From contig OZ243969.1 of NCBI GenBank assembly GCA_965214675.1, forward strand, positions 806,001-870,000: 64,000 nucleotides of DNA. Direction: 5' to 3'. Source of the DNA: WTFY01 sp965214675 (lineage in GTDB: Bacteria > Pseudomonadota > Gammaproteobacteria > UBA4575). Below the pieces are notes generated by a model. It did not search any database, was not told where the DNA came from, and worked only from the letters and a program-made list of their open reading frames with translations. Shown piece after piece: positions 51,640 to 59,745 of the stretch. Numbering within the stretch: the stretch's first letter is position 1; the number at the start of each line of letters is the position of its first letter. The position numbers and the translations under genes were made by a program.

Positions 51640-53204
51640 TCGATGGTAGCGGGTGGCTTGCCTGAAATATCGTAAGTGACTCTGGAAATACCCTGGACTT
51701 CATTGATGATGCGCCGTGAGACATGATCCAGAAAATCATACGGCAGGTGTGCCCAGTGTGCAGTCATGAAATCCGTGGTTTCAACAGCACGCAGAGCAAC
51801 AACATACTCGTATTTCCTGCCATCTCCCATGACACCCACCGACTTGACGGGTAAAAATACTGCGAAAGCCTGGGAGACCTGGTCGTATAAATCGTGTTGC
51901 CTGAGCTCGTCGATGAAGATGTTGTCCACCCGTTGCAGCATGTGCACGTAGTCCGGGTTAACCGCACCCAGTATACGAACGCCAAGCCCAGGACCCGGGA
52001 AAGGGTGTCGAAAAACGACTTCATCCGGCAGCCCGAGCTCCAGACCAACCTTGCGCACTTCGTCCTTGAACAATTCCTTCAGCGGCTCAATCAGTTTCAA
52101 ATCCATATGCTCCGGCAAGCCCGCCACATTGTGATGGGACTTGATCAGTTCAGCCTTTCCGGTGGCAGCCCCTGCCGATTCAATAATATCCGGATAGATC
52201 GTCCCCTGTGCAAGCCATTGCACGTTGCTGATTTTTTTCGCTTCAGCCTCGAATATCTTGATGAAAAGATTGCCAATGATTACCCGCTTTCGCTCAGGGT
52301 CCATGACGCCCCTGAGGGCATCGAAGAATTGCTCCCTCGCGTTTACACGGATCACCTCTATGCCCGAGTGCGCGGCAAAGGTCTGCATCACCTGGTCACC
52401 CTCGTTCAGTCGCAAGAGCCCCGTATCAACAAAAATACAGGTCAGCTGATCGTGAATGGCCTTACTCAGTAAAGCCGCCACCACGGATGAATCCACGCCA
52501 CCTGACAAGGCCAGTAAAACCCGGTCAGAGCCAACCAGCTCACGAATCTGGTCCACAGATTCGTGGATGACGTTGGCTGCAGTCCAGCTCGTACCACAGC
52601 CGCAAATCCTGTTTACGAACCGCTGTAATATTTGTTTGCCCTGACGTGTATGCGTGACTTCCGGATGAAATTGCAAACCAAACAGTTTTTCCTTTTCGTT
52701 GGCAATGGCAGCAATGGGGGAGCCCGCGCTACTGCCGATCACTTCGAATCCCTCTGGCAGATTGACCACACGGTCTCCATGGGACATCCAGACATCCAGG
52801 CTGTTGATGCCGTTTTGCGTTTTGTTGTCGCTGATGCCCTCCAGCAATTCAGAGTGGGATTCCACACTGACCTGGGCATACCCAAATTCCCGCTGACCCG
52901 AGACCTCGACCTCGCCACCCAGTTGCTTGGCCATGGCCTGCATGCCATAACAGATTCCCAGCACTGGAACTCGTTGTTCCAGGACAGGCACGATGGCATC
53001 GTTGGCATAATCTGTTGTGACGGACTCCGGGCCTCCTGATAACACGATACCCTTGGCACGAAATGCCTTTATCTTCTCACTTGAGACATCCCAGGGAAGA
53101 ATTTCGCAAAAGGTGCCGATCTCGCGGATGCGTCTGGCAATGAGCTGAGTGTACTGAGACCCGAAATCGAGTATCAAAAGCCTGTCTGCCCGGATGTCAG
53201 TCAT
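51630..53204 (-). CDS. guaA: GMP synthase (glutamine-hydrolysing)
   Basis: 524 residues: a class I amidotransferase domain with the nucleophile in PVLGICYGMQAM and HPEVTHT, then an ATP-pyrophosphatase domain with LLALSGGVDSSVVAALL, and the GuaA dimerisation C-terminus FRHPFPGPGLGVRIL. It converts XMP to GMP. It is 49 bases downstream of guaB. Confidence 0.98.
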   Translation of the reverse strand: MTDIRADRLLILDFGSQYTQLIARRIREIGTFCEILPWDVSSEKIKAFRAKGIVLSGGPESVTTDYANDAIVPVLEQRVPVLGICYGMQAMAKQLGGEVEVSGQREFGYAQVSVESHSELLEGISDNKTQNGINSLDVWMSHGDRVVNLPEGFEVIGSSAGSPIAAIANEKEKLFGLQFHPEVTHTRQGKQILQRFVNRICGCGTSWTAANVIHESVDQIRELVGSDRVLLALSGGVDSSVVAALLSKAIHDQLTCIFVDTGLLRLNEGDQVMQTFAAHSGIEVIRVNAREQFFDALRGVMDPERKRVIIGNLFIKIFEAEAKKISNVQWLAQGTIYPDIIESAGAATGKAELIKSHHNVAGLPEHMDLKLIEPLKELFKDEVRKVGLELGLPDEVVFRHPFPGPGLGVRILGAVNPDYVHMLQRVDNIFIDELRQHDLYDQVSQAFAVFLPVKSVGVMGDGRKYEYVVALRAVETTDFMTAHWAHLPYDFLDHVSRRIINEVQGISRVTYDISGKPPATIEWE

Positions 53205-53253
53205 GGCTGATCATAAAAAAGCTGGACATGCGAATATCCTGCGACAGGACCTG

Positions 53254-54711
53254 TTATTCAATGTGATAATTGGGAGCTTCCTTGGTGATGGTCACATCAT
53301 GTACGTGACTCTCGCGCATGCCGGCCGAGGAGATTCTTACAAACTCGGGTCGGGTCCGCATCTCTTCGATATTGGCGCACCCCACATAGCCCATACTGGA
53401 ACGCAAGCCTCCCAGGAGTTGCTGGATAATAGTCACCACAGTTCCTTTATATGGCACGCGCCCTTCGATTCCTTCGGGCACAAATTTTCCCTTGGCAGTA
53501 TCCTTATCCTGAAAATAGCGATCGCCTGATCCCATCTGCATTGCAGACAGGGAACCCATCCCACGGTAAGTCTTGTATGAGCGTCCCTGATAAAGTTCAA
53601 CTTCTCCTGGTGCTTCCTTGGTACCCGCAAACAGGCCGCCAATCATGACCACATGGGCACCTGCAGCAATGGCTTTGGCAACATCCCCCGAATAACGTAT
53701 GCCACCGTCGGCAATGATGGGGACTTCCGACCGGATGGCCTGATGCACATTGTTGACTGCGCTGACTTGTGGAACACCCACACCAGCTACGATTCGGGTT
53801 GTACAGATAGAACCCGGCCCAATACCGACCTTTACTGCGTCTGCACCTGCATCAATCAAGTCTTTTGCCGCCTCGCCAGTCGCAATGTTTCCACCGATTA
53901 CCTGAACCTGCGGGTGGATTTCCTTGATCCATCGTATTCGCTCAAACACGGCTGTCGAATGCCCATGCGCAGTATCCACTACGATGACATCGGCTCCAGC
54001 ATGCACCAGCTTTTCCACGCGTAGATCCGTATCCGGCCCAACACCCACTGCCGCACCGACCAGCAAGCGGCCCTCCTCATCTTTACATGCATGAGGAAAA
54101 TCAGTCGATTTTTGTATGTCCTTGACCGTGATCAAACCACGCAACTCAAACTCATCATTCACTACCAGGACTTTCTCAATCCGATGTTCATGCAACAGGC
54201 TCTGGATTTCTTCTGTGCCAGCACCCTCCTTGACAGTCACCAGACGCTCCCGCGCAGTCATGATCTTGGATACGGGCTCGTCCGTGCGAGTTTCAAACCG
54301 CAAATCACGGCTGGTCACTATACCCACCAGTGATTCACCGGCAACGACCGGGACACCTGAAATGTTCTTCTCTCTGGTCAGCTCAAGCACTTCACCTATG
54401 CTGCAGTCTGGATCAACACAAATAGGATCCTTGATGACACCACTTTCAAACTTCTTGACCCTACGAACCTCATCTGCCTGATTCGCAATCGGCATGTTTT
54501 TATGGATCACACCAAGTCCGCCTTCCTGGGCCAGCGCAATTGCCAGGCGGCCTTCGGTAACCGTGTCCATCGCTGAAGAAAGCAAGGGGATGTTCAAGGA
54601 AAGTCCACGGGTCAACTGCGTCCTGAGGTCGACGTCACGTGGTAACACGCTGGAGTGGGCCGGGATTAATGAGACATCATCAAAAGTCAACGCGTCAAAT
54701 TTGATTTGCAT
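53254..54711 (-). CDS. guaB: IMP dehydrogenase
   Basis: 485 residues with the barrel interrupted by a CBS pair (about 90-205), the catalytic loop KVGIGPGSICTTRIVAGVGVP and GGIRYSGDVAKAIAAGA. It converts IMP to XMP. Divergent from xseA, a typical gammaproteobacterial order. Confidence 0.98.
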   Translation of the reverse strand: MQIKFDALTFDDVSLIPAHSSVLPRDVDLRTQLTRGLSLNIPLLSSAMDTVTEGRLAIALAQEGGLGVIHKNMPIANQADEVRRVKKFESGVIKDPICVDPDCSIGEVLELTREKNISGVPVVAGESLVGIVTSRDLRFETRTDEPVSKIMTARERLVTVKEGAGTEEIQSLLHEHRIEKVLVVNDEFELRGLITVKDIQKSTDFPHACKDEEGRLLVGAAVGVGPDTDLRVEKLVHAGADVIVVDTAHGHSTAVFERIRWIKEIHPQVQVIGGNIATGEAAKDLIDAGADAVKVGIGPGSICTTRIVAGVGVPQVSAVNNVHQAIRSEVPIIADGGIRYSGDVAKAIAAGAHVVMIGGLFAGTKEAPGEVELYQGRSYKTYRGMGSLSAMQMGSGDRYFQDKDTAKGKFVPEGIEGRVPYKGTVVTIIQQLLGGLRSSMGYVGCANIEEMRTRPEFVRISSAGMRESHVHDVTITKEAPNYHIE

Positions 54712-54827
54712 AAGTGGTCCTGTGCCTTAAGGGCGATATATTATAGGGACTGCATATTTCGCGGTAAACTTACTTTATCATTTGCCAGATTCAGCCTGAT
54801 TGGGCTCAACAGCAAACAGACCCCCCT

Positions 54828-56180
54828 ATGGATGACTCATCGCCAACTTCCCGCACCCGAGAACGACAGGTCTATTCTGTCAGCCAGCTGAACCGGGAAG
54901 TTAAGCAATTGCTGGCGCAGCATCTACCTCAAGTCTGGCTGGAAGGGGAGCTTTCCAATGTTGCCCGGCCTGCATCCGGGCATCTGTACTTTGTGCTTAA
55001 AGACGAGCATACGCAGGTTCGTGGTGTGATGTTCAGCCGTGCCAACCGGCAACTGCCCTTTCAACCTGCTGACGGCATGCAAGTTCTGGTCAGGGCAAGT
55101 GTTGCCCTGTATGAACCACGCGGGCAATTCCAGCTGATTGTGGAGCACATGGAAGAAGCAGGTGTTGGGATACTGCAGCGCAGGTACGAAGAACTCAAAC
55201 TCAAACTCAGTAACGAGGGATTGTTTGCATCTTCCCACAAGCAGACCCTGCCTCGATTTCCGAAAAGACTCTGTATAGTCACTTCTGCAACGGGGGCAGC
55301 ACTGCGTGACATTCTAAGCGTACTGGGCCGCAGGTTTCCCCTACCTGTTCTGCGGATTTATGCAATCCCTGTACAGGGAGAAGCCTCTGCTGGTGCAGTG
55401 GCCGATGCCATACAGACCATTAACCAGGCCCAGGATGGCGATGTCATCATTCTGGCACGGGGAGGTGGCTCCATCGAGGACCTCTGGTCTTTCAATGAAG
55501 AGTCCGTTGCGCGTGCCATCTTCGCTTCCGAGGTGCCGGTGGTCACTGGTATCGGGCATGAGATTGATTTCACGATTGCCGACTTTGTAGCGGACTTGCG
55601 TGCACCGACCCCCTCTGCAGCTGCCGAACTTGTCGTTCCACGTGCCACCGACGTGCTTGAGACCCTGAAACAACTCAGCGAATCCATGACCAACGTGACC
55701 CAGGCTACCCTCGGCAATCTTCATCAGACACTCGACTGGATGAGACAGCGGCTTGAGCGCCTTCATCCCAGACTGACTGTACAAAAAGGCTGGCAACAGC
55801 TGGTTGAACTGTCGAGACGTGCCGAAAGTACGATGCAACTGAAACATTCCTATCGGGACAACGCACTCATCAGTCTAGTTGCTCGAATTGGAAAACTGTC
55901 ACCAGAACTCCAGGTGCAAAAATCCCGGAATCAGCTCTCCCATTTGCATAAACAGATCAATCACTTAATGTGCACAACAATGGGGCAACAGAAACAACAG
56001 CTCATGGCACTGACCCGTGCACTTGAGACGGCAAGCCCACAAGCCACCCTGAAGCGTGGCTATTCCATTGTGACACTGGAAAAAAGTGGCCAGATATTGC
56101 GAGAAGCCGAGCAGGCGGCTCCAGATGAAAGAATTCTGGTTCAACCCGCCGAAGGACGTCTTTCTGCCCGCGTAGAGTAA
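54828..56180 (+). CDS. xseA: Exodeoxyribonuclease VII large subunit
   Basis: 450 residues: an OB-fold (VWLEGELSNVARPASGHLYF), then the catalytic domain with VTSATGAALRDILSVL, ILARGGGSIEDLWSFNEE and GIGHEIDFTIADFVADLRAPTPSAAAE, followed by a long coiled coil. It degrades single-stranded DNA with XseB, which is not in the window. Confidence 0.97.
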   Translation: MDDSSPTSRTRERQVYSVSQLNREVKQLLAQHLPQVWLEGELSNVARPASGHLYFVLKDEHTQVRGVMFSRANRQLPFQPADGMQVLVRASVALYEPRGQFQLIVEHMEEAGVGILQRRYEELKLKLSNEGLFASSHKQTLPRFPKRLCIVTSATGAALRDILSVLGRRFPLPVLRIYAIPVQGEASAGAVADAIQTINQAQDGDVIILARGGGSIEDLWSFNEESVARAIFASEVPVVTGIGHEIDFTIADFVADLRAPTPSAAAELVVPRATDVLETLKQLSESMTNVTQATLGNLHQTLDWMRQRLERLHPRLTVQKGWQQLVELSRRAESTMQLKHSYRDNALISLVARIGKLSPELQVQKSRNQLSHLHKQINHLMCTTMGQQKQQLMALTRALETASPQATLKRGYSIVTLEKSGQILREAEQAAPDERILVQPAEGRLSARVE

Positions 56181-56303
56181 CTTTTGAGCAATTTCTCCAA
56201 CGGTCCTGACAATCTTCCTAGTCGCTAAATCTTCAACGCCAAGAGTTCTTGCCAGACAGCTTATTATCTGGTATCTAGGCGCTTGGTTTTAATCGAGAGT
56301 CCC

Positions 56304-57386
56304 ATGGTCACTAAAAAATCAGCCAAGCGAAAAAAAGCCGCAACCACTAGAAAGCGCGTTGCAGCCAAAAAGACTGCTGCCAGAAAGACAGTGGCCAAAA
56401 AGAAGACACCTGTCAGAAAATCAGCCGCTTCCTCCAAACGACCTGCTGCCAAGAAAAAAGCCACTGCCAAGCGCAAAACTGTTGCCAAAAGAAAAGCGGC
56501 TCCGAAAAAAGCTCCGGCCAAAAAACGCGTTGCAGCCAAAAAGACTGCTGCCAGAAAGACAGTGGCCAAAAAGAAGACACCTGTCAGAAAATCAGCCGCT
56601 TCCTCCAAACGACCTGCTGCCAAGAAAAAAGCCACTGCCAAGCGCAAAACTGTTGCCAAAAGAAAAGCGGCTCCGAAAAAAGCTCCGGCCAAAAAACGCG
56701 TTGCAGCCAAAAAGACTGCTGCCAGAAAGACAGTGGCCAAAAAGAAGACACCTGCCAGAAAATCAGCCGCTTCCTCCAAACGACCTGCTGCCAAGAAAAA
56801 AGCCACTGCCAAGCGCAAAACTGTTGCCAAAAGAAAAGCACCGGCCAAACGCAAGGCGGCTGTGAAAAGGCAGGCTCCGGCCCGCGTAGCTACCGAGAAA
56901 AAACAGGTCGCCAAGGAAGAAAAGAAGAAGAAACGTATCGAGCTGCTAAAGAAGAAACGTACCGCCATCAACCTGCCGGTTGAGGGTATCCCGTCATACA
57001 CGATGCATCGGGGCGAAAGTTACATGAGTCCCAAGCAATTGAAACATTTCCGTTCCAAATTACTGCAATGGAAACAAGATCTCCTTGATGAAGTCAGTCG
57101 AACCGTCGATCACATGAAAAAAGATGCCAGCCAGTTTGCAGACCCGGCAGACAGAGCAACGCAAGAAGAGGAGTTCAGCCTCGAATTACGAACACGTGAC
57201 CGTGAAGGCAAGTTGGTTCAAAAAATAGACCAGACACTGGCCGCAATTGATGCCGATGAATACGGTTATTGTGAGTCCTGCGGTGTAGAAATAGGCATTG
57301 AGAGACTGGAAGCCCGTCCCACAGCAACCCTGTGCATCGACTGTAAGACACTCCAGGAAATAAAAGAAAAACAGAACTTTACGTAG
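56304..57386 (+). CDS. Histone-H1-like Lys/Ala-rich domain fused to DksA
   Basis: 360 residues from an ATG preceded by GAGAG. Residues about 1-215 are almost entirely Lys, Ala, Arg and Pro, built mainly from three 57-residue repeats (for example VAAKKTAARKTVAKKKTP), like AlgP/histone H1-type proteins that bind DNA. Residues about 230-360 are a full DksA: the coiled-coil tip with DPADRATQEEEFSLELRTRD, the Asp and Ala needed to act in the RNA polymerase secondary channel, and a zinc finger CESCGVEIGIERLEARP ... CIDC. The DksA part closely resembles the E. coli protein. The fusion may tether DksA to nucleoid DNA. This is inference. Confidence 0.9.
   Translation: MVTKKSAKRKKAATTRKRVAAKKTAARKTVAKKKTPVRKSAASSKRPAAKKKATAKRKTVAKRKAAPKKAPAKKRVAAKKTAARKTVAKKKTPVRKSAASSKRPAAKKKATAKRKTVAKRKAAPKKAPAKKRVAAKKTAARKTVAKKKTPARKSAASSKRPAAKKKATAKRKTVAKRKAPAKRKAAVKRQAPARVATEKKQVAKEEKKKKRIELLKKKRTAINLPVEGIPSYTMHRGESYMSPKQLKHFRSKLLQWKQDLLDEVSRTVDHMKKDASQFADPADRATQEEEFSLELRTRDREGKLVQKIDQTLAAIDADEYGYCESCGVEIGIERLEARPTATLCIDCKTLQEIKEKQNFT
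56356..56845 (+). repeat. 171-bp in-frame tandem repeat, nearly three copies
   Basis: Copies start at 56356, 56527 and 56698, each beginning GCGTTGCAGCCAAAAAGACT. The first two are identical by eye over their length. The third differs at a T to C (CCTGTC to CCTGCC) and diverges near 56840. The near identity points to recent duplication and probable length variation between strains. Confidence 0.92.
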
Positions 57387-57421
57387 GGATTTTCAAAAGC
57401 TTCTGAAACTTCATGACGAAG

Positions 57422-58516
57422 CTAGCCTGCAGTGCGCCCACTTGGCATCGAACTCGCATCGAGGAACTTGTCAAAGTAGATATTCTCCTCTTTCATCCCT
57501 TGGTCAACCATCACGTCGATCGCCGCATCAATCATCGGGGGCGGTCCGCACAGATAGCCCTGCGACTCGCTTAAAGACAGTTTTCCGGTATCCACGTACG
57601 CTGATTTCAGGTAGTCCGTAACCAATCCCCGGGCCCCTTGCCAATCGCTGTCCTCAGGCTCCATATTGAGAACTGGGACAAATTCAAATGAATTGCCTGG
57701 ACACCACTGTGCGCCAATCTCTTTCATTTCTGTCAGGCAATACAAGTCCTTTTGGGTTCTGGCACCGAACAAGAACAGGCAATCGCGTGCAATTTGCTCA
57801 TTGACCGCAGATTCCAGAATGGCCTTTATCGAACTGACCCCACTGCCTCCGGCAATACAAACCATAGGGGTTAGTTCGGGGCGCAGCCAGAAATGACCAT
57901 AGGGTCCAGCGACGGTGACTTTCTCGTTGGTGCGGTCTTCTTTAAACAGCCATTCTGTAAATTCGCCACCCGGAACCAGGCGGACAAAAAACGTCATCTC
58001 ATTTTCTGACTCATTTTCTGGTGCCTTGGCAAAGGAATAGGATCGTGGACTGCTGAAGCCTGGCGCGCTGATCTCAGCATACTGACCAGCAATCCCACTA
58101 CGTTTTGGAAGCGGATACACGGACTGTATGACAATTTCCTTGATGTCGTGCGTCAAATCCGTAATTCGGGCCAGCTTTCCTTCAAAGCTGACAACCTGAT
58201 GGGCGTGGGACTCGTCTCCAAGCTCAACCGTAATCTCAACATCGCTTTTCAATCGAGTCTGGCATGCCAGAATCCAGCCTGCTTTCAGCTGATCAGGGTC
58301 GAGCACGTAAGTGAAGTCAGTTAACGACTTGATTTTGCCGCTTTTCAGCACGCATCTGCAGGAAGTACAACTGCCTACCCGACAGTCGTGTGGCCATGGT
58401 ATACCCAGCTCCAGAGCCGCATTGAGCAAATTATCCCCTGCTTTTACAGTGAACTTGTGCTCACCGGAGTTGATGCTTGCCTGCCAATCTTTATTGCCGC
58501 CAAATATTTTAAACAT
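57422..58516 (-). CDS. 2Fe-2S/FAD/NAD oxygenase-type reductase (MmoC-like)
   Basis: 364 residues from the ATG at 58516. An N-terminal plant-type [2Fe-2S] domain has Cys45, Cys50, Cys53 (DCRVGSCTSCRC) and Cys85. It is followed by an FAD domain with the SPRSYSFAKAP motif and an NAD domain with CIAGGSGVSSIKAILE and YLCGPPPMIDAAID. This is the layout of reductases serving methane, benzoate and other multicomponent oxygenases. No oxygenase subunit is adjacent, so its partner is unknown. A small Fe-S protein gene lies 385 bases upstream. Confidence 0.9.
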   Translation of the reverse strand: MFKIFGGNKDWQASINSGEHKFTVKAGDNLLNAALELGIPWPHDCRVGSCTSCRCVLKSGKIKSLTDFTYVLDPDQLKAGWILACQTRLKSDVEITVELGDESHAHQVVSFEGKLARITDLTHDIKEIVIQSVYPLPKRSGIAGQYAEISAPGFSSPRSYSFAKAPENESENEMTFFVRLVPGGEFTEWLFKEDRTNEKVTVAGPYGHFWLRPELTPMVCIAGGSGVSSIKAILESAVNEQIARDCLFLFGARTQKDLYCLTEMKEIGAQWCPGNSFEFVPVLNMEPEDSDWQGARGLVTDYLKSAYVDTGKLSLSESQGYLCGPPPMIDAAIDVMVDQGMKEENIYFDKFLDASSMPSGRTAG

Positions 58517-58519
58517 CAC

Positions 58520-58900
58520 TACTGACCCTGAACTGACATTATGCCAATTCTACAAATACCGGTTATGCGAATTCAAAAGATATGCTTTCAATTGCAAATA
58601 GAAATGTGTCTGACATCCCTGATCTGACATAGGCAGTCCCTGGTAAATAAGGTCTATAAGCTTGGCCTGCTGCAACCGCACACGTGCCCACTGGACAAAT
58701 TCGCACGTGGGCAGATTATATACTCTCGTAGCGGGAAGCCCTGGGTGGTCCCAGAAAGATAGGCTGTCAAAAATAACCCCAGGCTGCTTCAACACTAAAA
58801 GCATCAATGGACCAGGGGCAATGATATGCCCCTTTCCCGAGCTCACAGAGTCTGGATCAATTGTGCTCTTTTAGTGTCAAGTTCTTGAACTAAAAAGCAA
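58520..58900. other. Intergenic region, only a doubtful frame
   Basis: A minus-strand frame (58550-58846) could encode 98 residues from a GTG, but its composition is not convincing and it has no clear ribosome-binding site. A perfect 7-bp hairpin, AGGGGCA-ATGATA-TGCCCCT, near 58814-58833 is followed by only three T on the plus strand. Confidence 0.35.
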
Positions 58901-59080
58901 TCAATCCTCTATTTGTAATGCTCCTGATGGGCACTTTGAGACTGTTTCACGAATCTCGGCCTCAGGTGCTGCATCTGTGTTAATTACAAATTGTCCGTCT
59001 TCTACTTTGAATACAGTAGGAGAACCTTTCACACACTCCCCTGCATGAGAGCAGATATTACCGTCATAAGTTACTTTCAT
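58901..59080 (-). CDS. Small divergent 4Fe-4S mono-cluster protein (Fer4_19-like)
   Basis: A 59-residue protein starting at an ATG with a strong GGGAGGA site. It reads MKVTYDGNICSHAGECVKG, then VFKVEDGQF, and ends CPSGALQIED. Cysteines at 10, 16 and 50 and the CPSGAL ending match the divergent single-cluster ferredoxin domain often seen with CDGSH proteins. It is too short for most gene callers' default lists. It may be an electron carrier linked to the nearby reductase gene; that link is inferred from distance only. Confidence 0.82.
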   Translation of the reverse strand: MKVTYDGNICSHAGECVKGSPTVFKVEDGQFVINTDAAPEAEIRETVSKCPSGALQIED

Positions 59081-59311
59081 TGCAAGCTTCCTCCCATCTT
59101 ATTTTTGACCAACTTGTCTAGTTTTGTACGTGATCTTTTAAATTGGTTATAGCCCTCTGGAACACACACCTCTGCCCTCTGCTGAAGAACACAGAGAATG
59201 CTATCAGGGGGCTTTATCAGTGATTGGTGGCAAGTATACCACCCTTGCTGGGGCAAAGATAATACCGCCTGGGCGCACTTGGAGAGTGACATGGATTCGG
59301 CAGTACCTTTG

Positions 59312-59710
59312 TCAATCCTGTTTGGTATCAAACTCCAAAGATACAGAATTTATACAATACCTGAGATTCGTAGGCGGAGGCCCATCACCGAAGACATGGC
59401 CCAGATGGGACCCGCAACTGCTGCAGATAACTTCTGTGGCTCGACTAAAGAGCCCAAGATCGGGACGTGTGGCGATACTCTGTTCGTTATAAGGCTGCCA
59501 GAAACTTGGCCAACCCGTACCAGAGTCGTATTTATTTTGAGAATCGAATAACGGTACTTTGCAACACACGCACCTATAAATACCAGCATCCTTATGATTC
59601 CAGTATTCGCCGCTGAAAGGAGGTTCCGTACCTTTTTTCCTGCAGACCCAGAATTGTTCCGGTGTCAATTGCAGACGCCATTCTTTTTTTGATTTTTTTA
59701 CTTTTACCAA
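59312..59710 (-). CDS. msrB: Peptide-methionine (R)-S-oxide reductase
   Basis: 132 residues. The zinc pairs are CVCCKVP and CSSCGSHLGHVFGDGP, and the catalytic Cys is in RYCINSVSLEF at the C-terminus. It repairs methionine-R-sulfoxide. The C-terminus ends soon after the active site, as normal. Stand-alone gene downstream of pnp. Confidence 0.96.
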   Translation of the reverse strand: MVKVKKSKKEWRLQLTPEQFWVCRKKGTEPPFSGEYWNHKDAGIYRCVCCKVPLFDSQNKYDSGTGWPSFWQPYNEQSIATRPDLGLFSRATEVICSSCGSHLGHVFGDGPPPTNLRYCINSVSLEFDTKQD

Positions 59711-59745
59711 TGTCTCAAAAACTATAATGGCCTAGCAGGCCAGAC

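Noticed and set aside
56356..56845. Possible CRISPR-like or satellite array
   Set aside because: The unit is 171 bp, in frame and coding, with no spacers; it is an intragenic protein repeat.
56264..57001. Minus-strand frame rich in Phe, Leu and Ala resembling a membrane protein
   Set aside because: It is the reverse complement of the Lys/Ala-rich repeats of the DksA fusion; the hydrophobic pattern is a codon artefact.
58550..58846. Minus-strand frame of 98 codons
   Set aside because: GTG start with no good ribosome-binding site, no recognisable domain and unconvincing composition; kept only as a doubtful frame.
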